Shown here in pieces: positions 37,226-49,174 of a stretch of 64,000 nt of DNA. Positions within the stretch are counted from its first letter, which is position 1. Each line of letters opens with the position of its first letter. Source of the stretch: Whitmania pigra (lineage: Eukaryota; Annelida; Clitellata; Hirudinida; Haemopidae). Both the position numbers and the translations under genes were made by a program. Under the pieces are notes generated by a model. The model did not search any database. It was not told where the DNA came from and worked only from the letters and a program-made list of their open reading frames with translations. The stretch is taken from assembly GCA_021613335.1 (NCBI GenBank), contig JAJTWR010000305.1:915001-979000 (forward strand). The letters are read 5' to 3'.

Positions 37226-37721
37226 AACCTTTTGAGCAGTCGAGCCTTCGTCTTAAACATTTTTTTGAATTTGTCGAACAAAGTTGTAAAGATCAGATGC
37301 TCATTACGTCGATTGTTCAAAGCGGTGAATGTATTTTAGTCTAATTATAGTCATTGTGGCCCAAAAACTGATCAATGCTCTTGTTAAGGTTTACAGTCTG
37401 TGATATTTCATTTGTCTGGTTCTTTTTACGGATCTGATGACCATAAATTATATTTATATGAATATATATATATACTAGGTCTGAAAATGTTTTTGTATCG
37501 TGTTTCATCCATTGATGCATCATTTCAAGTGCTTTTGCATTTTTCAATCGAGGTCAGTCTATTGACCAATCATCGTAGATAAAAAAATGTTCAAACTGGG
37601 TCAATTTAGTTTCTTGATAAACGAGCGGTGAGCAAACAAGCACCGAGTAATCTTTATTTCAACCACGTTAAGGCCTTCGTAACTTGTTAAACCATGGCAA
37701 GGGCATGGTTGTGAATTTGGT
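37226..37721. other. Convergent 3' interval, RRM1 and NADSYN1
   Basis: 496 bases separate the two stop codons. No ORF with coding support is present. The interval must hold both 3' UTRs, which may overlap; a defined terminator or poly(A) site was not assigned. Confidence 0.5.
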
Positions 37722-40398
37722 TCAATCAAGTTCATCTTGCAAGTTTTTGGTTCTCGTTGTGAGGACTTCAGTCTGGAAATGATTTAAAATAATTTTCATA
37801 TTGATAATAGATAGATGGATAGACAATAGATATTAAAATATTCTTCATGTCGATTTTAAATGCAGTAGGCAATGATGCCATCGGCGATAATGTTCAGATA
37901 CGATGGATAAACTTGTGTAAGTACTGGGTAAGGAGACACCTATTTAATCCAATTAATTAGTTCCTACCTGTTTGTCGATGAAGCGGAACTGCCAGGGCCA
38001 ATTGACGTTGTAAAGAAACTGCCTGTGGTCAAACCTGTTGTCGTCGGGACTGTACAACTCTGCATGGTAGGAAGGTGTCAATACTGTCATTTTGTGGCGA
38101 TTGATGGCATAGTGCCTGAAGAAGAACTTCACTTTCTCTGCTATCTGGTTGATTTCAATCGAAAGTGAATCAGCTTCAATCGCTCGATCTCGGTTGGTGA
38201 CCCCATTAAAAATGCAAGCCGACACTTTAGCCGCAGCCCGACACCTCCATCATCATCAATGCATTATTAAATAATAACCTTCGCCATTAAATAATTTCAA
38301 CCATTATTAAATTACAATAATTCCAAATACAAGATAACCATCATCATCATCATCATCTTAAACCTCCATTCAATCAAGCACACTGAACGCATCATCACAT
38401 CAACAAGCATTAACAATAACTCCATTGCATCCTCTTCGTCATAGCAACCAGAGCACAACGACTATCATTCGTCCATCAACCTCTGCAGGCGTGTGCTTGT
38501 CTTTCCAATGCGAGAGGAGTTTCATGTACATGCTGTAAGGTCCACAGCGTTTCTCGGCTCTCAGCCTACCATAGAGAGACAGGTCATCGTAGGTCATGCC
38601 CATGTCAACCTTACGGGGAAGCGATCATTATGTTAGATTTTGAGAATAACTGATTATAATAAAATTACATTATGTAATCATAATTAATTACATGTAATAA
38701 AAATGTAATATACTATCATAATTGTGATTATATGGTGATAATGTAGTGCAATCATTTTTAAGATCAAAGAATAAATGGTGACGATACTAATTTTGATACC
38801 TCGTCCAATTGGGCAATCTTGCCATCGGCCAGTGGCTCAAGCTCTGCTGTGGGTGGAGCTGAATATATTCTAAATTTGCAGAGAAAGCAAAATTAAAGGC
38901 AAGAGTCATTTATTAAAACAACAATAAATATAACAGCATAAATGAATTAAATATATACATAATTATGAATCCAGACAACATTAGGCGCTTTGCAACAATG
39001 CAAGTTGAATATATATGATATATACATAGAAATCTAATCAGCATAAGACCGCCTACTCCTTCAGTGATTGGAGGTTGAACTTGTCAATGCAATAGAGGAT
39101 GAATTTCTTAAGGTCCTGCTTGTTGATTCCACCAATCGGGTTCAGGTCAGCACTCGAGCAGTCGTACTTTGTCATGTAGCCTCTCAGACTGCATAAATTA
39201 TGATGACGTCCATTAATATTAACGTGCAGATAGATTATTCATTACATGACAATGTGTTGTCACTCTGACCAACAACAAATTTATGAAAGTGATGCAAAGT
39301 TACAGTAGAATAAAATCCAGACAAAGTAATGCATATGCAGAAGATCGTCAGCATGCAATCACAAATGAACGGCCTGCCGTCAAGTAATCAATCACGTCCG
39401 CGAACTCCACCTCTCGTCGACGTTGGCTGATCCCAGCACCAACAGTCCTCCAGGTCTGCCCCTTGCCCAGAGAGTCAACTGTGCAAACAGATAGGACAGA
39501 ACCATCCTCAGACGAGCCTGCGAATTAAGACATGACTTTCATCATCAATCCTTGTTGCTGTGGCTGATGACTGCAACAGCATCATTTCAATCATTTTGTC
39601 ATCATTTTACATGAGTTTATTGTAATTGTACTTCATTTATATAGCGCCACATGCATCAGAGGAGCTTCTTGAAACCATTTATATAGCGCTCATTCCCAAG
39701 GGCGATAGTGGCAGCGCAGGCCGGGTTTCGAACACGACACATTACGACTGTTGCTATCGTCACCACATGCAGGAACCTATTCGGCCAATCAATGCACTCC
39801 TACATCATTGACTCTTCAACTTGCTCCAAATACATAAACACTTAATCAACAACATTGCAACCTCAAAACATCATCATCATCATCATCACAACCCCAAAAC
39901 ATCATCATCATCATCATCATCATCACAGCCACAACCCTTACAGAACCTGAATGCAGAAGATGAAATTCTACATTTCAGATCACGTGACACATGTGGTCAA
40001 AAGAATTAATGAACACGAGAATCCAACCAAAGAATGTTATAATAATAATGATGATAATAATAATAATAACAATAACAATAAAAATAATAATAATAATAAT
40101 AAATAAATAACGAAACAATCTCATTAACAAGAACCTGAACATTTTGAAGAGCCTGATTTTCTCTGGGCGAACCCCCGTGAACTTTGAACCTCGGGAAGAG
40201 ATTGAAGAGCGAGGTGAAGATGCCGATGGTGGCGGTGACTGCTCCGTCGATGTTTATGGCAAGATGGTGGCTGCGAACAACGTTTGTTGAATGGAATATT
40301 TTTTAATAAATTTAATAATAGTAATAATAATAATAATAATAGTGATAATGATAACAATAATAATAATAATAGTAACAATAATAATAATAATAATAATA

Positions 40399-40434
<36 letters not shown>

Positions 40435-43400
40435 TGATAATAATAATAATGATATAATAATAGCTGATAGTTGTAACCATTATCATCATCATCACAACAA
40501 CCTTCCAATGTCACTGGCAAGCCTCTGTGCCCTGTCCTTGGTCTCCTGGGCACTGTTACTCGACCCCATGTAGCACGTTGTGAGGATGCGACCGCACAAT
40601 TCCTTCGGTTCGGAAGGAGAATAGGACTCGTCGGATACCACGCTCCTGACATCGCTCAGAACTTGCTTGTCTGAGATGATTATGATGATGATGATGATTA
40701 AGGAAGGTTACGATTTGGAAGTGATAAGATTTATGTGTTGAAACTTTTAATAATAGTGATGATAAAATTAAGAATAATAATAATTAGTGATGATGATGAT
40801 GATGATGATGATGATAACAATACTGGCAACAGCTTAACAATAAAAGCGAAAACAACATCATCCCCACATCACCATCAACAAAATCCACTAATGTCCATAC
40901 ATACCTGTTCAGACAAACAAATCTGAACAATCATAATCATAATCACAATCATAACCATAATCATAATCACAATCATAACCACAATCACAACCATAACAAT
41001 AGCCACAACCACAATCATAATCACAATTATAACCACAACCACAATCACAATCACCTCCATTCCTGACGGCCTCGACGACCAGGTGGCACATGGAGGACAC
41101 TATGCACGCAGCACTGGAACTGTCCAGTCCTCCGCTCAGAGGCAGGAAGAATCCGTTGCTCTTGCTCCTCCTTAAGTAGTCCCAGAGCCAGCAGGCGGGG
41201 CCGAGGCTGGTGATTGACAGGTTGATTGGGAATATAGGATTGTGATCACGATGAAATTGCAATTTTTTTATTTGATGATATGAGATGTACAGTACAAATC
41301 TTGTCAAAGGATTCATATTTGAAAATTTTTTTCTCTCATGAATTTCTTAATTCCATAAACCAGAAAACTGTTTTTATTCAACTTAATTCCCAATTGCTGA
41401 ATTTCACATTAGCATTCTTCCAGATAATTTAAAAAATTATTTAAATACTAAATTGAAAAATGTTGCAACAATCATTTTAAACCAGCATTAGGAACATTAC
41501 CTGATCTCCTCCTCGGGGGTGTGGTACTTCCAGTGGACGACCGGGGTCGGGCCGAGGAACGGATCTCCACTCGTGAGGGCAAAATCCACGTGGATGCGAG
41601 GGAACGGTTCACACTTTGAAGACTTCGAGGAGGAGGAAGATCGAGATCATCATCATCATCATTAACATCACCAGAACTACGTTAGTAGTGTTACTAGTAT
41701 CATCGACATTGTTATCACTACCATCCTCATCACATCCCCATCATCTCACCAGTATGCATCGACTTCTCAGGCAGTTCCTGTAAAACCTCACGTCCTCCAG
41801 GTCCACGACAGCTGTCAGTACCTCCTGGTGGAACATACAATGGCGATGATGACGACGACGATGATGATGATGCTGCTCATTAGATGGTTAAGTGATGGAA
41901 AGTTTTTGGTGAGTAAACGAATGATGCAAAATTGCAGTCACAACGTTAACATCACTGGCGATGATTATTGTGCAAGTAAGGCAGCAAGAGTAGTTGTTAG
42001 ACAACAATACTAACGATGACAAAAACAAGTGCAATAAGTAAAATGCTGCTGTTGATGATAATGATGATGATACCAATTGACTGAATCAATCACGCCAACT
42101 CCTCGCTCAGCCTCCTCAATCAAATCAATCAATCAAATCGAACCAATCAGTCGTACCAATCCACCAATCGAATCAAATCAATCACTCATACCGACCCACC
42201 AATCAAATCAAATCAATCACTCGTACCGACCCTGCAATCAAATCAAATCAATCACTCATACCAACCCACCAATCAAATCAAATCATTCACTCACACCAAC
42301 CCATCAACCATATCAAATCAACCATCCGTACCACTTCGTCGATGGAGAACTGCTTCCCCTGGACCAGAATGTCACCATTGCACGCGATGGTCGAACATCC
42401 GTCGTAATAAACCCTTTCTCCGTCGCAACCGAACAGATTCGAGAACATGTAAATGCCTCCTGCCTGTCGAAGAATACGTTAATTCTAGATCACCATTTAA
42501 TTTGTCGAAGTTGCTTTCGAAATGTTTAATTTTAAACTGTTTAATGTTAGAAATAGTTTTTAATTTTTAATTAATTATTTTCAAATAATCCTTCTGGTTT
42601 CAATTCTATTTAAAGTTATCAACATTCCCAGGTGTGATTTGGAATGAATAAATAGAAAAATGATAAAATTAACTGTAGCATAAAAAAAAATAATAAAATA
42701 AAATTGAAAAAAATAAATAAATACGATGCAAATAAAACAAATAGATAAATATAATAAAAATAAAACGTAATAAACATAAAATACACTAAATAAATAAACC
42801 AAATTCATCAAACCACTAAACAACATAATCAGACTCGAGGTTAAAAATAGACGACCTTGAAACGTCACCGACCTTCATGGTTGCCGAGGTGATGAGGTCG
42901 ACTCTGACGTAGGCCTTCCTCAGCTCGTGGTGACTTCCACTGGCATTGGTGAAGATTTCCACTCCGTCGAGTCCCATCTCGATGTGACGACTGGAAGATC
43001 ATCATCATCGTCATCGTCATGTCCATCATCATCAACGTGACCGTCATCATCATCGTCGTCGTCATCAGAACCATCGTCATAATTAATTGCAGCATGTAAT
43101 TTAAAATAATTGTGAAAATTTTTTTACTGCTGACTAATAAATGATGATTGAGATGAATTGTCATGGCAACAGAATAATTAGTTCGTGGTTTTGGCGTTTA
43201 TGTGCTCAGATTCATCATAAAATAAGGTCAAGCATCATCATTACCACCATCACCACTGCAATCATTATCATCATCACATCACTACATCATCATCATCATC
43301 ATCATCAACACATCATCATCATCATCATCATCATCATCACATCCAATCAAAAATCATCAACGAGTAGCTGCAACATTTTGACAGCAATCGTGAACGAACC

Positions 43401-44000
43401 TCGAGGCGTTCCACATTTCCTCGCACACCTCACTGCCAATACAGGTGTCTAGGGTTGCTATGACGGCATCTCCGATGGGAACCGTTTTCTGACGACATAA
43501 CCGATGAGAACGAATTGTAAGATGTTCATTCCAAAAGCAGAACGAAATTGGTAATAATTATTTTATTAGTAAATAATGTTAATCAATTGACTAATTATAA
43601 TTGGTAATTTTGCTAACGATGTTGGTCATAATGACAACAGTGAAGTGTAACAAAGAAGACGATTACAAAGTGATCAACGACGATGACGACACCCAAGAGG
43701 ATGAAAACGACAACAACAACAGCAACGACAACATCAGCAACAACAACAACATCGACAACATCAGCAACAACAACATCAGCAACAACGACATCGACAACAA
43801 TGACAACATCAGCAACAACAACGACACGAACTTGCCCGGTTACTTCCTGAATGATCCTTGGCAGGAAGAACTCCTCCGTCTGCTTCAGCTTCGACCAGGC
43901 CGTGAACCAGCGACTCTCGCGGTAGATCCACCCATCTGCCATCATCAGCTTCGGTCTTATCAGCAGTATTTTCCTAGGGATGATGATGATGGTAATTCTA

Positions 44001-44034
<34 letters not shown>

Positions 44035-45391
44035 CGACGATGATGATGATGATGATTGTGGTGCTAATGTTAAAGGTGCCAACGACAACAACAACAATAA
44101 TGTTGAGTCAATGATGTTTATCTTATTGAAGAGGTGATAATGAGAGTAAACACAGCATCAGGTGTTATAACGTCAATGACAATTTACAATTTACAATTCC
44201 GCTAATGATAGTGATAAAGTTGTAAGCTATGACGATTATGACAATGATGACGATGATGTCAATGATGACGATGATGTCAATGATGACAATGATGTCAATG
44301 ATGACAATGATGTCAATGATGACAATGATGACAATGATGACAATGATGATGACAACTCACTTGTTGAGGAAGATGACTCGACAGTTGTAGGTTACATTCT
44401 TATGCATAATGGGCCTGGAAATATCATTAATGCCAATGTTTTACCATTTACTTTATGAATTATTGTGTTATTATAGCTGGGGACGACATTACGTTACATA
44501 ACGACATAACTGCTATCATCGGCGCATTCCATCAACTATTGTTAAATAATCAATAATAGATAATAAAGTAATTACCAATTTATTTAATAATTTAACAACC
44601 ACTAACTATTTCCATTAAAGATAATAATAATAATAATAACAGTAATATAATAATTTAATTATTATTACAGACAAAAACAAATGTCATCGGACGTTTACTC
44701 ACATGCCGACATCACACATGATGTCCGTGCAGATCGGATTCTTGATGAGTTCCGCCAGAACTTGGAACGAATGGAGAAGCGTGTCACCCTCCAGGAAATG
44801 GTCGCTGCATCCGTAACCACTGGAAAGATTGGTGAATTTATGTGCCGACGTTTTGTCGTCATAGTAAATGATGCCATCGTAATTGTAACAAATAAATTAT
44901 ATATTTGCATTGCAATTATCATCTATAACCATAAATAAGTTATGTATTAATAATTAATATTATTTACACTAATTGACTATCACCATCCCCTCCATCGATG
45001 AACAGTCACCATCATCATTGCTTCTCCCAATCATTAAAGATAACATCAAGATCAATAAAACCTTATTTCCAGTTCAGGACCAAGTCTGTACGTTGCACCC
45101 TTCTCCTTGGCAATCTTTATACCTTTAAAATCATGAAAAGTATTGAGAATGTGGCGTCTGCTTTACAATTCATTGCAATTTATCCTTATTGGAATTTCTT
45201 ACATAATTTGTTTTTAAATAGCGGGCTCAGTTGGAATTGCATTCAATAAAATATTGAGTTTTTAATATGGCAATCCTTCAATACATAATGCATAGTGAAT
45301 CCTCACTTTTCAAAATATTCTCTAAGTTTTTCTCAAAATCCATTGCCCACTGGTTCAACGAGCAGGTAGCAAGAACCACTTTCCTCCCCAT
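37722..45391 (-). CDS. NADSYN1: NADSYN1, glutamine-dependent NAD(+) synthetase
   Basis: Converts nicotinic acid adenine dinucleotide to NAD using ATP and glutamine-derived ammonia, the last step of de novo and Preiss-Handler NAD synthesis in the cytosol. Exons (minus): 45307-45391, 45062-45122, 44703-44819, 44361-44414, 43832-43973, 43400-43488, 42873-42990, 42332-42463, 41750-41824, 41501-41622, 41055-41206, 40502-40670, 40135-40270, 39411-39517, 39057-39188, 38800-38869, 38481-38609, 37968-38144, 37722-37772. These sum to 705 aa (human 706). It starts [15 protein letters not shown]. The nitrilase-type glutaminase domain shows its triad: Glu in RLGPELE, Lys in IRPKLMM, Cys in [10 protein letters not shown]. 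The synthetase domain has the P-loop [20 protein letters not shown] and [16 protein letters not shown]. The exact acceptor of the 41622 exon is uncertain by 9 bases. Introns are rich in (ATC)n and (AAT)n repeats. Confidence 0.98.
39625..39796 (-). mobile_element. tRNA-derived SINE, best copy, with two tail modules
   Basis: Read on the minus strand it has an A-box TTGGCCGAATAGG at about 39777-39789, a B-box GTGTTCGAAACCC at about 39723-39735, then CCCTTGGGAATGAGCGCTAT. The tail TATATAAATG occurs twice (near 39680 and 39640). It lies in a NADSYN1 intron in the same orientation as the gene, and matches the copy at 15711-15840. Confidence 0.8.
39868..40130. repeat. (CATCAT)n and (AATAAT)n microsatellites in a NADSYN1 intron
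   Basis: A CATCATCATCAC block at 39868-39930 and an (AAT)n-rich block at 40040-40105. Both lie in the intron between the 40135 and 39411 exons. Confidence 0.85.
40305..40500. repeat. Long (AAT)n microsatellite in a NADSYN1 intron
   Basis: Nearly 140 bases of AATAATAAT with scattered variants, ending in ATCATCATC just before the 40502-40670 exon boundary. It generates poly-Ile and poly-Leu frames on the minus strand with no coding support. Confidence 0.95.
40918..41052. repeat. (CATAAT/CACAAT)n hexamer array in a NADSYN1 intron
   Basis: AATCATAATCACAATCATAACC-type hexamers repeat for about 130 bases and end 3 bases from the end of the 41055-41206 exon, next to its splice donor. Confidence 0.9.
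42117..42322. repeat. About 40-bp minisatellite in a NADSYN1 intron
   Basis: Five to six imperfect copies of a unit containing AATCAAATCAAATCAATCAC followed by TCATACCGACCCACC. It lies in the intron beside the 42332-42463 exon and gives a spurious Ser/Asn/Ile-rich plus-strand frame. Confidence 0.9.
43215..43345. repeat. (CATCAT)n microsatellite in a NADSYN1 intron
   Basis: ATC-type repeats with ACC interruptions, in the intron between the 43400-43488 and 42873-42990 exons. Confidence 0.85.
43670..43830. repeat. (AACAAC)n/(GACAAC)n array abutting a NADSYN1 splice donor
   Basis: Imperfect AACAACA and ATCAGCAACAAC repeats read as Asn/Asp-rich protein on the plus strand. The array runs to the donor side of the 43832-43973 exon, so it is intronic. 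Confidence 0.85.
43980..44100. repeat. (GAT)n microsatellite beside a NADSYN1 exon
   Basis: An almost pure GATGATGAT run of about 75 bases at 43980-44055 gives a poly-Asp frame on the plus strand; it is intronic on the minus-strand gene. Confidence 0.95.
44229..44352. repeat. GATGATGTCAATGATGAC minisatellite in a NADSYN1 intron
   Basis: Units of 9 and 18 bases (GATGATGTCAATGATGAC, CAATGATGA) repeat for about 120 bases, ending about 9 bases from the 44361-44414 exon. Confidence 0.9.
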
Positions 45392-45848
45392 ATTTAAATG
45401 AATCAGAAATCTGATATAAGGTTAACCTAACGATCAATTAAAATACAAAGCGTTCGAGTCGGCAACAAGTCAGAAACTCGTTGACCTTTTTCCACACACG
45501 CGTTGTAAACACTTCAAAAGCTGGCAGGTCAGGGCTGGAGTGGAGTGAATGGTTTAATATATTTTCAAAATTGTTTATTTTTCTTGGCTACATTTAAAAT
45601 TAAGCGGCACGTGAGTGCTTTACAAACACTTGTTATCTCAGAAGTGCTTTGGATATTGTTGGCTACTTTTTCAAATTCATTCAATAATATTACAAAATTT
45701 TATTATCATGCTTAATTTCAGTGTTTATTAATCTTTCATATCTGTTGCGCAATGAACTGTCACCGGCTCCAAATTTCAACTCTGTGTTTTGACATCTGTT
45801 CCGTTCCGCAGCTCTTACTTTCTGGAGTTCTGTGAACTTTCAATAAAA
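45392..45848. promoter_or_regulatory. Bidirectional promoter interval, NADSYN1 and PALB2-like gene
   Basis: Only 457 bases separate the start codons of NADSYN1 (45391, minus) and the PALB2-like gene (45849, plus), so both 5' UTRs and promoters must lie here. The interval is less repetitive than the flanking introns. I saw no TATA box in a suitable place; the call rests on arrangement. Confidence 0.6.
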
Positions 45849-48800
45849 ATGAGAAGCCTGACGGTAAATTCCATTCCAGATGTTTGAGTATTTGAAAACT
45901 TTTTCGCTTGTCCCATGTTTTTTTTTTATGTTTTAGCTGGCGGAGAAGCGTGCATTGCTAGAAAAAATGAAACTTCTACTTAAACAAAAAACAGAGCAAC
46001 TAGAGGTTATTGCATTTATCAAACTATTTGAATTCCGCCAACGTTCAACTTTGTATTTTTTTTAAGATTTTGAAAGCAAAAAAGGAAAGAGAAAGCAGCA
46101 CCATCGTTTCGACAACGAATGATAATCTGCTATTGGCAGCTGAAGACAAATGCCCAAAAGCGTCATCGACAAAGAGCCTAAAGAGGAGGCTTCAATTTGA
46201 TGAGAACATTCCTTCAACAAATTCAACAGCACCAAAAAAATCAGACCTAACAGCTGCAATTGATTCCAGAGATGGAGCTGAATCAACAAATACACCTTGC
46301 AGCAATTCAGATCAACTAATCTCTTCTGAAGCTTCAAGATGTGAGGGAATTCAAGGTCCTTCAATTCTGCTGACAGAAACTGATGTGAAGCACTCAACGG
46401 CAGTTGGCTGCTGCCCAGAAGGTCTTGAGAAGCTCAAATCTCAGACCAAACCTGATGTGGTGGATTTTTATCCAGAGGAAGTCGATCCTGAATTTTCTAG
46501 CCTGAAGCACAGAAAGATCCAAGAAGAGGACGAAGAAAATGCTTCTCCTCAGAAATTGTCCGAAGTGGAACATCCTCCTGAACTTTCAGTTGGTTTGAAA
46601 TCTTCTCTTTCTACTGAGGATTGAGATCTCAAGATATGAATATCCACCATTGAATGTAATCTCTTGGTCTTGCAGATGATGACTGCAAGTAATTGTTGTC
46701 AATAAAATCAAGTTTCATTATTGATCAAATAATGTGAAGCATTTGTTTTTCGTTGCAAGTTAATTATACCACAATCATAAGACAGCACGGCCAACGTGTT
46801 TATTTTTTATTATTAGTTCGTTTAATTTCTCGAACTCAGTGCCAGACTCCAAGTCAGATACTCGACTTCCATTGGTTCAAAAGTGTTGTGCCACTGACCA
46901 TCCATGACCAAGAAGATGGTGGCTGTTTGCTCTGCACCTGTGAAAAAGGGATCCTTGTATATAGGAAAAATGGAGGAAACTGGGTCAAGATTGTTGATTG
47001 GACAGTTACAGAAGTAGGTCACACAATCAATGCATTACTCATGAACTCATAATTTGTCATGGATTGATTCTGAGGAGAACCAACATCTGAAGTTCACCAC
47101 TGAATCATTGATCACAGATAATCTGATATTACTAGTCTATTTTGCATTTATTTTTAAAGAGTTATTTATTATGACTTCCACCATCATCATCATCATCAGG
47201 AGAGAATAAAGAATGCCAGTATACTGAAGGTGCACAAGGATAAGCTTACTCTGCATGTTTCCATTGTCTTGTCGTCAACATGGATTTCGGAGGTATGTGA
47301 ATGTGAACTAGTTGCTCGTTCGATGTGCGTGAAGCGAAAATCAACACGTCCGTAGCTCGTGCCAACTTTACATTGATGTCTGATTGGATGTAAATTTTGT
47401 TACACAGTAATTGTTAATTAATTAGATAACCAATTAACTTCATCCGTTATCATTCGAGTCGTTAACGTCTCCTCAGATGCCGCTGCATTCAAAAGAGTCG
47501 AACATCCACGAGACATCCCTCATCAAGTTCTCTGATGGGCGGTTGACCTGTCGAAACTCCGTGCACAGGTACCAAATTGGCAGGTGCTAAAGGAAATGCT
47601 AATTATTGTAATCAGTTAATTAAGATGAATTCAATGATGGTAACTAATTCACTGATAATTCATCACCGTTGTGACCATCATTACCACAACCGGTCATTAC
47701 TCGGTTTATTTTTTTCCCATACCTATTTATAGGTTCACAGCACTAGATGACTCGTTCCTTCAGTGTACAATCCTCCCTGACAACATATGCATTGCTTCAA
47801 CATCATCATCATCACCTTCTTCATCACCATCCAACAAAAACAGCTTTAATGAAGAGCATGACCTTGACGAACTAGTGACCTCGGTGAAAAATCTCAAAGT
47901 CTGCGTCGACAGTCTTTCCACGACTTCCTCCGTGGAACTTCAGAGAGTTTCCGATCGCATCGTTCATCTTCTCCACGTGTCGAAGTCGTCCGTCGTGTGC
48001 GGCCTGTCTAGGGATGGTGCGTATTTATGGTAGGTAAGGGTTACATTAATAAAACCGTCATCGGAGATAATTCAGAGCTGTTGTTGTTGTTGTTGTTGTT
48101 TGTATTGTCGAAAATTTTTGTTGTTGTGATCTTGAGGTTTTATTATTTTCTACCTTATTCCAATTATGTTTTATGTCTCGTAAAGATGAAAGTATTAAAG
48201 TGTTTTTGACTAGAGAATATTGAATTAAGAGCATAATAATATTAGTTATTAAAAATAATAATAATAATATTAGTTATTAAAAATAATAATAATAATAATA
48301 TTAGTTATTAAAAATAATAATAATAATATTAGTTATTAAATATAATAATAATATTAATGATTCGAAGTTATTTGTAATCAAAAACAGGCAGTATGAGGTC
48401 GGACTCCTGCTGAAGAAATTCACTTTCGGTGTTGAGTGTTTCGACTTCAACCCCTGTTGTGATCTCATACATCAGGACAAGGTGGTTGTGGCATCGAATA
48501 AATTATAATTAATTTTACATATCATTATAATAATTGCACAACGGCAATGCATTGAATTGTCATTGCAGATTAATGTGCTGAGTTTATTGATAAAATATTT
48601 ATTTATTTAGCAAAATAACTTTAGTTCTAAAGACAATCATTTGCCATTCAATCATCAGGGTCTGTTGGTGCTGGCAGGCAGGACACCCAAGGATCGGCAG
48701 GGGCGTCTCATATTCCTTAACCCCATGTCGGGGGTCAATGTGTCCGTGGCCCTCAGAGAACTCATTTCAGCTTGCGACGTCGACGAACTGAGGTTAAATA

Positions 48801-49174
48801 CGTCTTAAGATGAATAGCCGCATTAAATGCACCAATCTAACTTTTAATTTCATTCACAAGCTGCTAATAAATGCAAAGTTACTCCCGCTCCAAACACTGA
48901 ATGTGACGAATCAAATGCCTTTCATTCCAGGTTGCTGAGATGCGGAGGACCCCTCCAAAAGGCTGTGTTCGTGTCCGAGAGCTGCTCAAAGGTGTTGGAC
49001 GTCTTCTCGACCAGAGGCAACGAAGTCACCATTTCCAAGGCTCTTGTTCCCCAGGTGTGTACGTCACGTTCGGGGTCCCGGTCAGACATGGTCGTCAAGT
49101 TCGACTCGAAGATGAGGCAAATGTCTTTCGGCCGGGACAAAGGATTTTGTGTGTGCAAAATCGAACTAGATTGA
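45849..49174 (+). CDS. PALB2: PALB2-like protein (coiled coil plus C-terminal WD40)
   Basis: Probable partner-and-localizer-of-BRCA2, which links BRCA1 and BRCA2/RAD51 in homologous recombination. Exons: 45849-45863, 45937-46005, 46067 to about 46588 (donor uncertain, next stop 46624), 46840-47013, 47200-47292, 47477-47568, 47733-48029, 48388-48481, 48659-48792, 48931-49174. The model is about 577 aa against 1186 in human. Residues 1-40 form a coiled coil (LAEKRALLEKMKLLLKQKTE) like the human BRCA1-binding coil. The last 370 residues align by eye with the human PALB2 propeller: CEKGILVYRKNGGNWVKI, GLLLKKFTFG, RLIFLNPMSGVNVSVALREL and a final blade KFDSKMRQMSFGRDKGFCVC. The middle is acidic and low in complexity, shorter than in human. 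A remote WD40 paralogue cannot be excluded without a profile search. Confidence 0.8.
48232..48355. repeat. AATAATATTAGTTATTAAA tandem repeat in a PALB2-like intron
   Basis: Four copies of AATAATATTAGTTATTAAAA with varying numbers of AAT. It lies in intron 7 of the PALB2-like gene, ending about 30 bases before the 48388 exon. Confidence 0.9.

Noticed and set aside
40124..40652. Minus-strand frames of 123 and 132 codons with poly-Ile/poly-Leu
   Set aside because: They join two NADSYN1 exons through an intronic (AAT)n microsatellite; the family-consistent exons end at splice sites on either side.
43601..44137. 178-codon plus-strand frame with poly-Asn and poly-Asp
   Set aside because: It is a read-through of (AAC)n and (GAT)n repeats and the antisense of a NADSYN1 exon (43832-43973).
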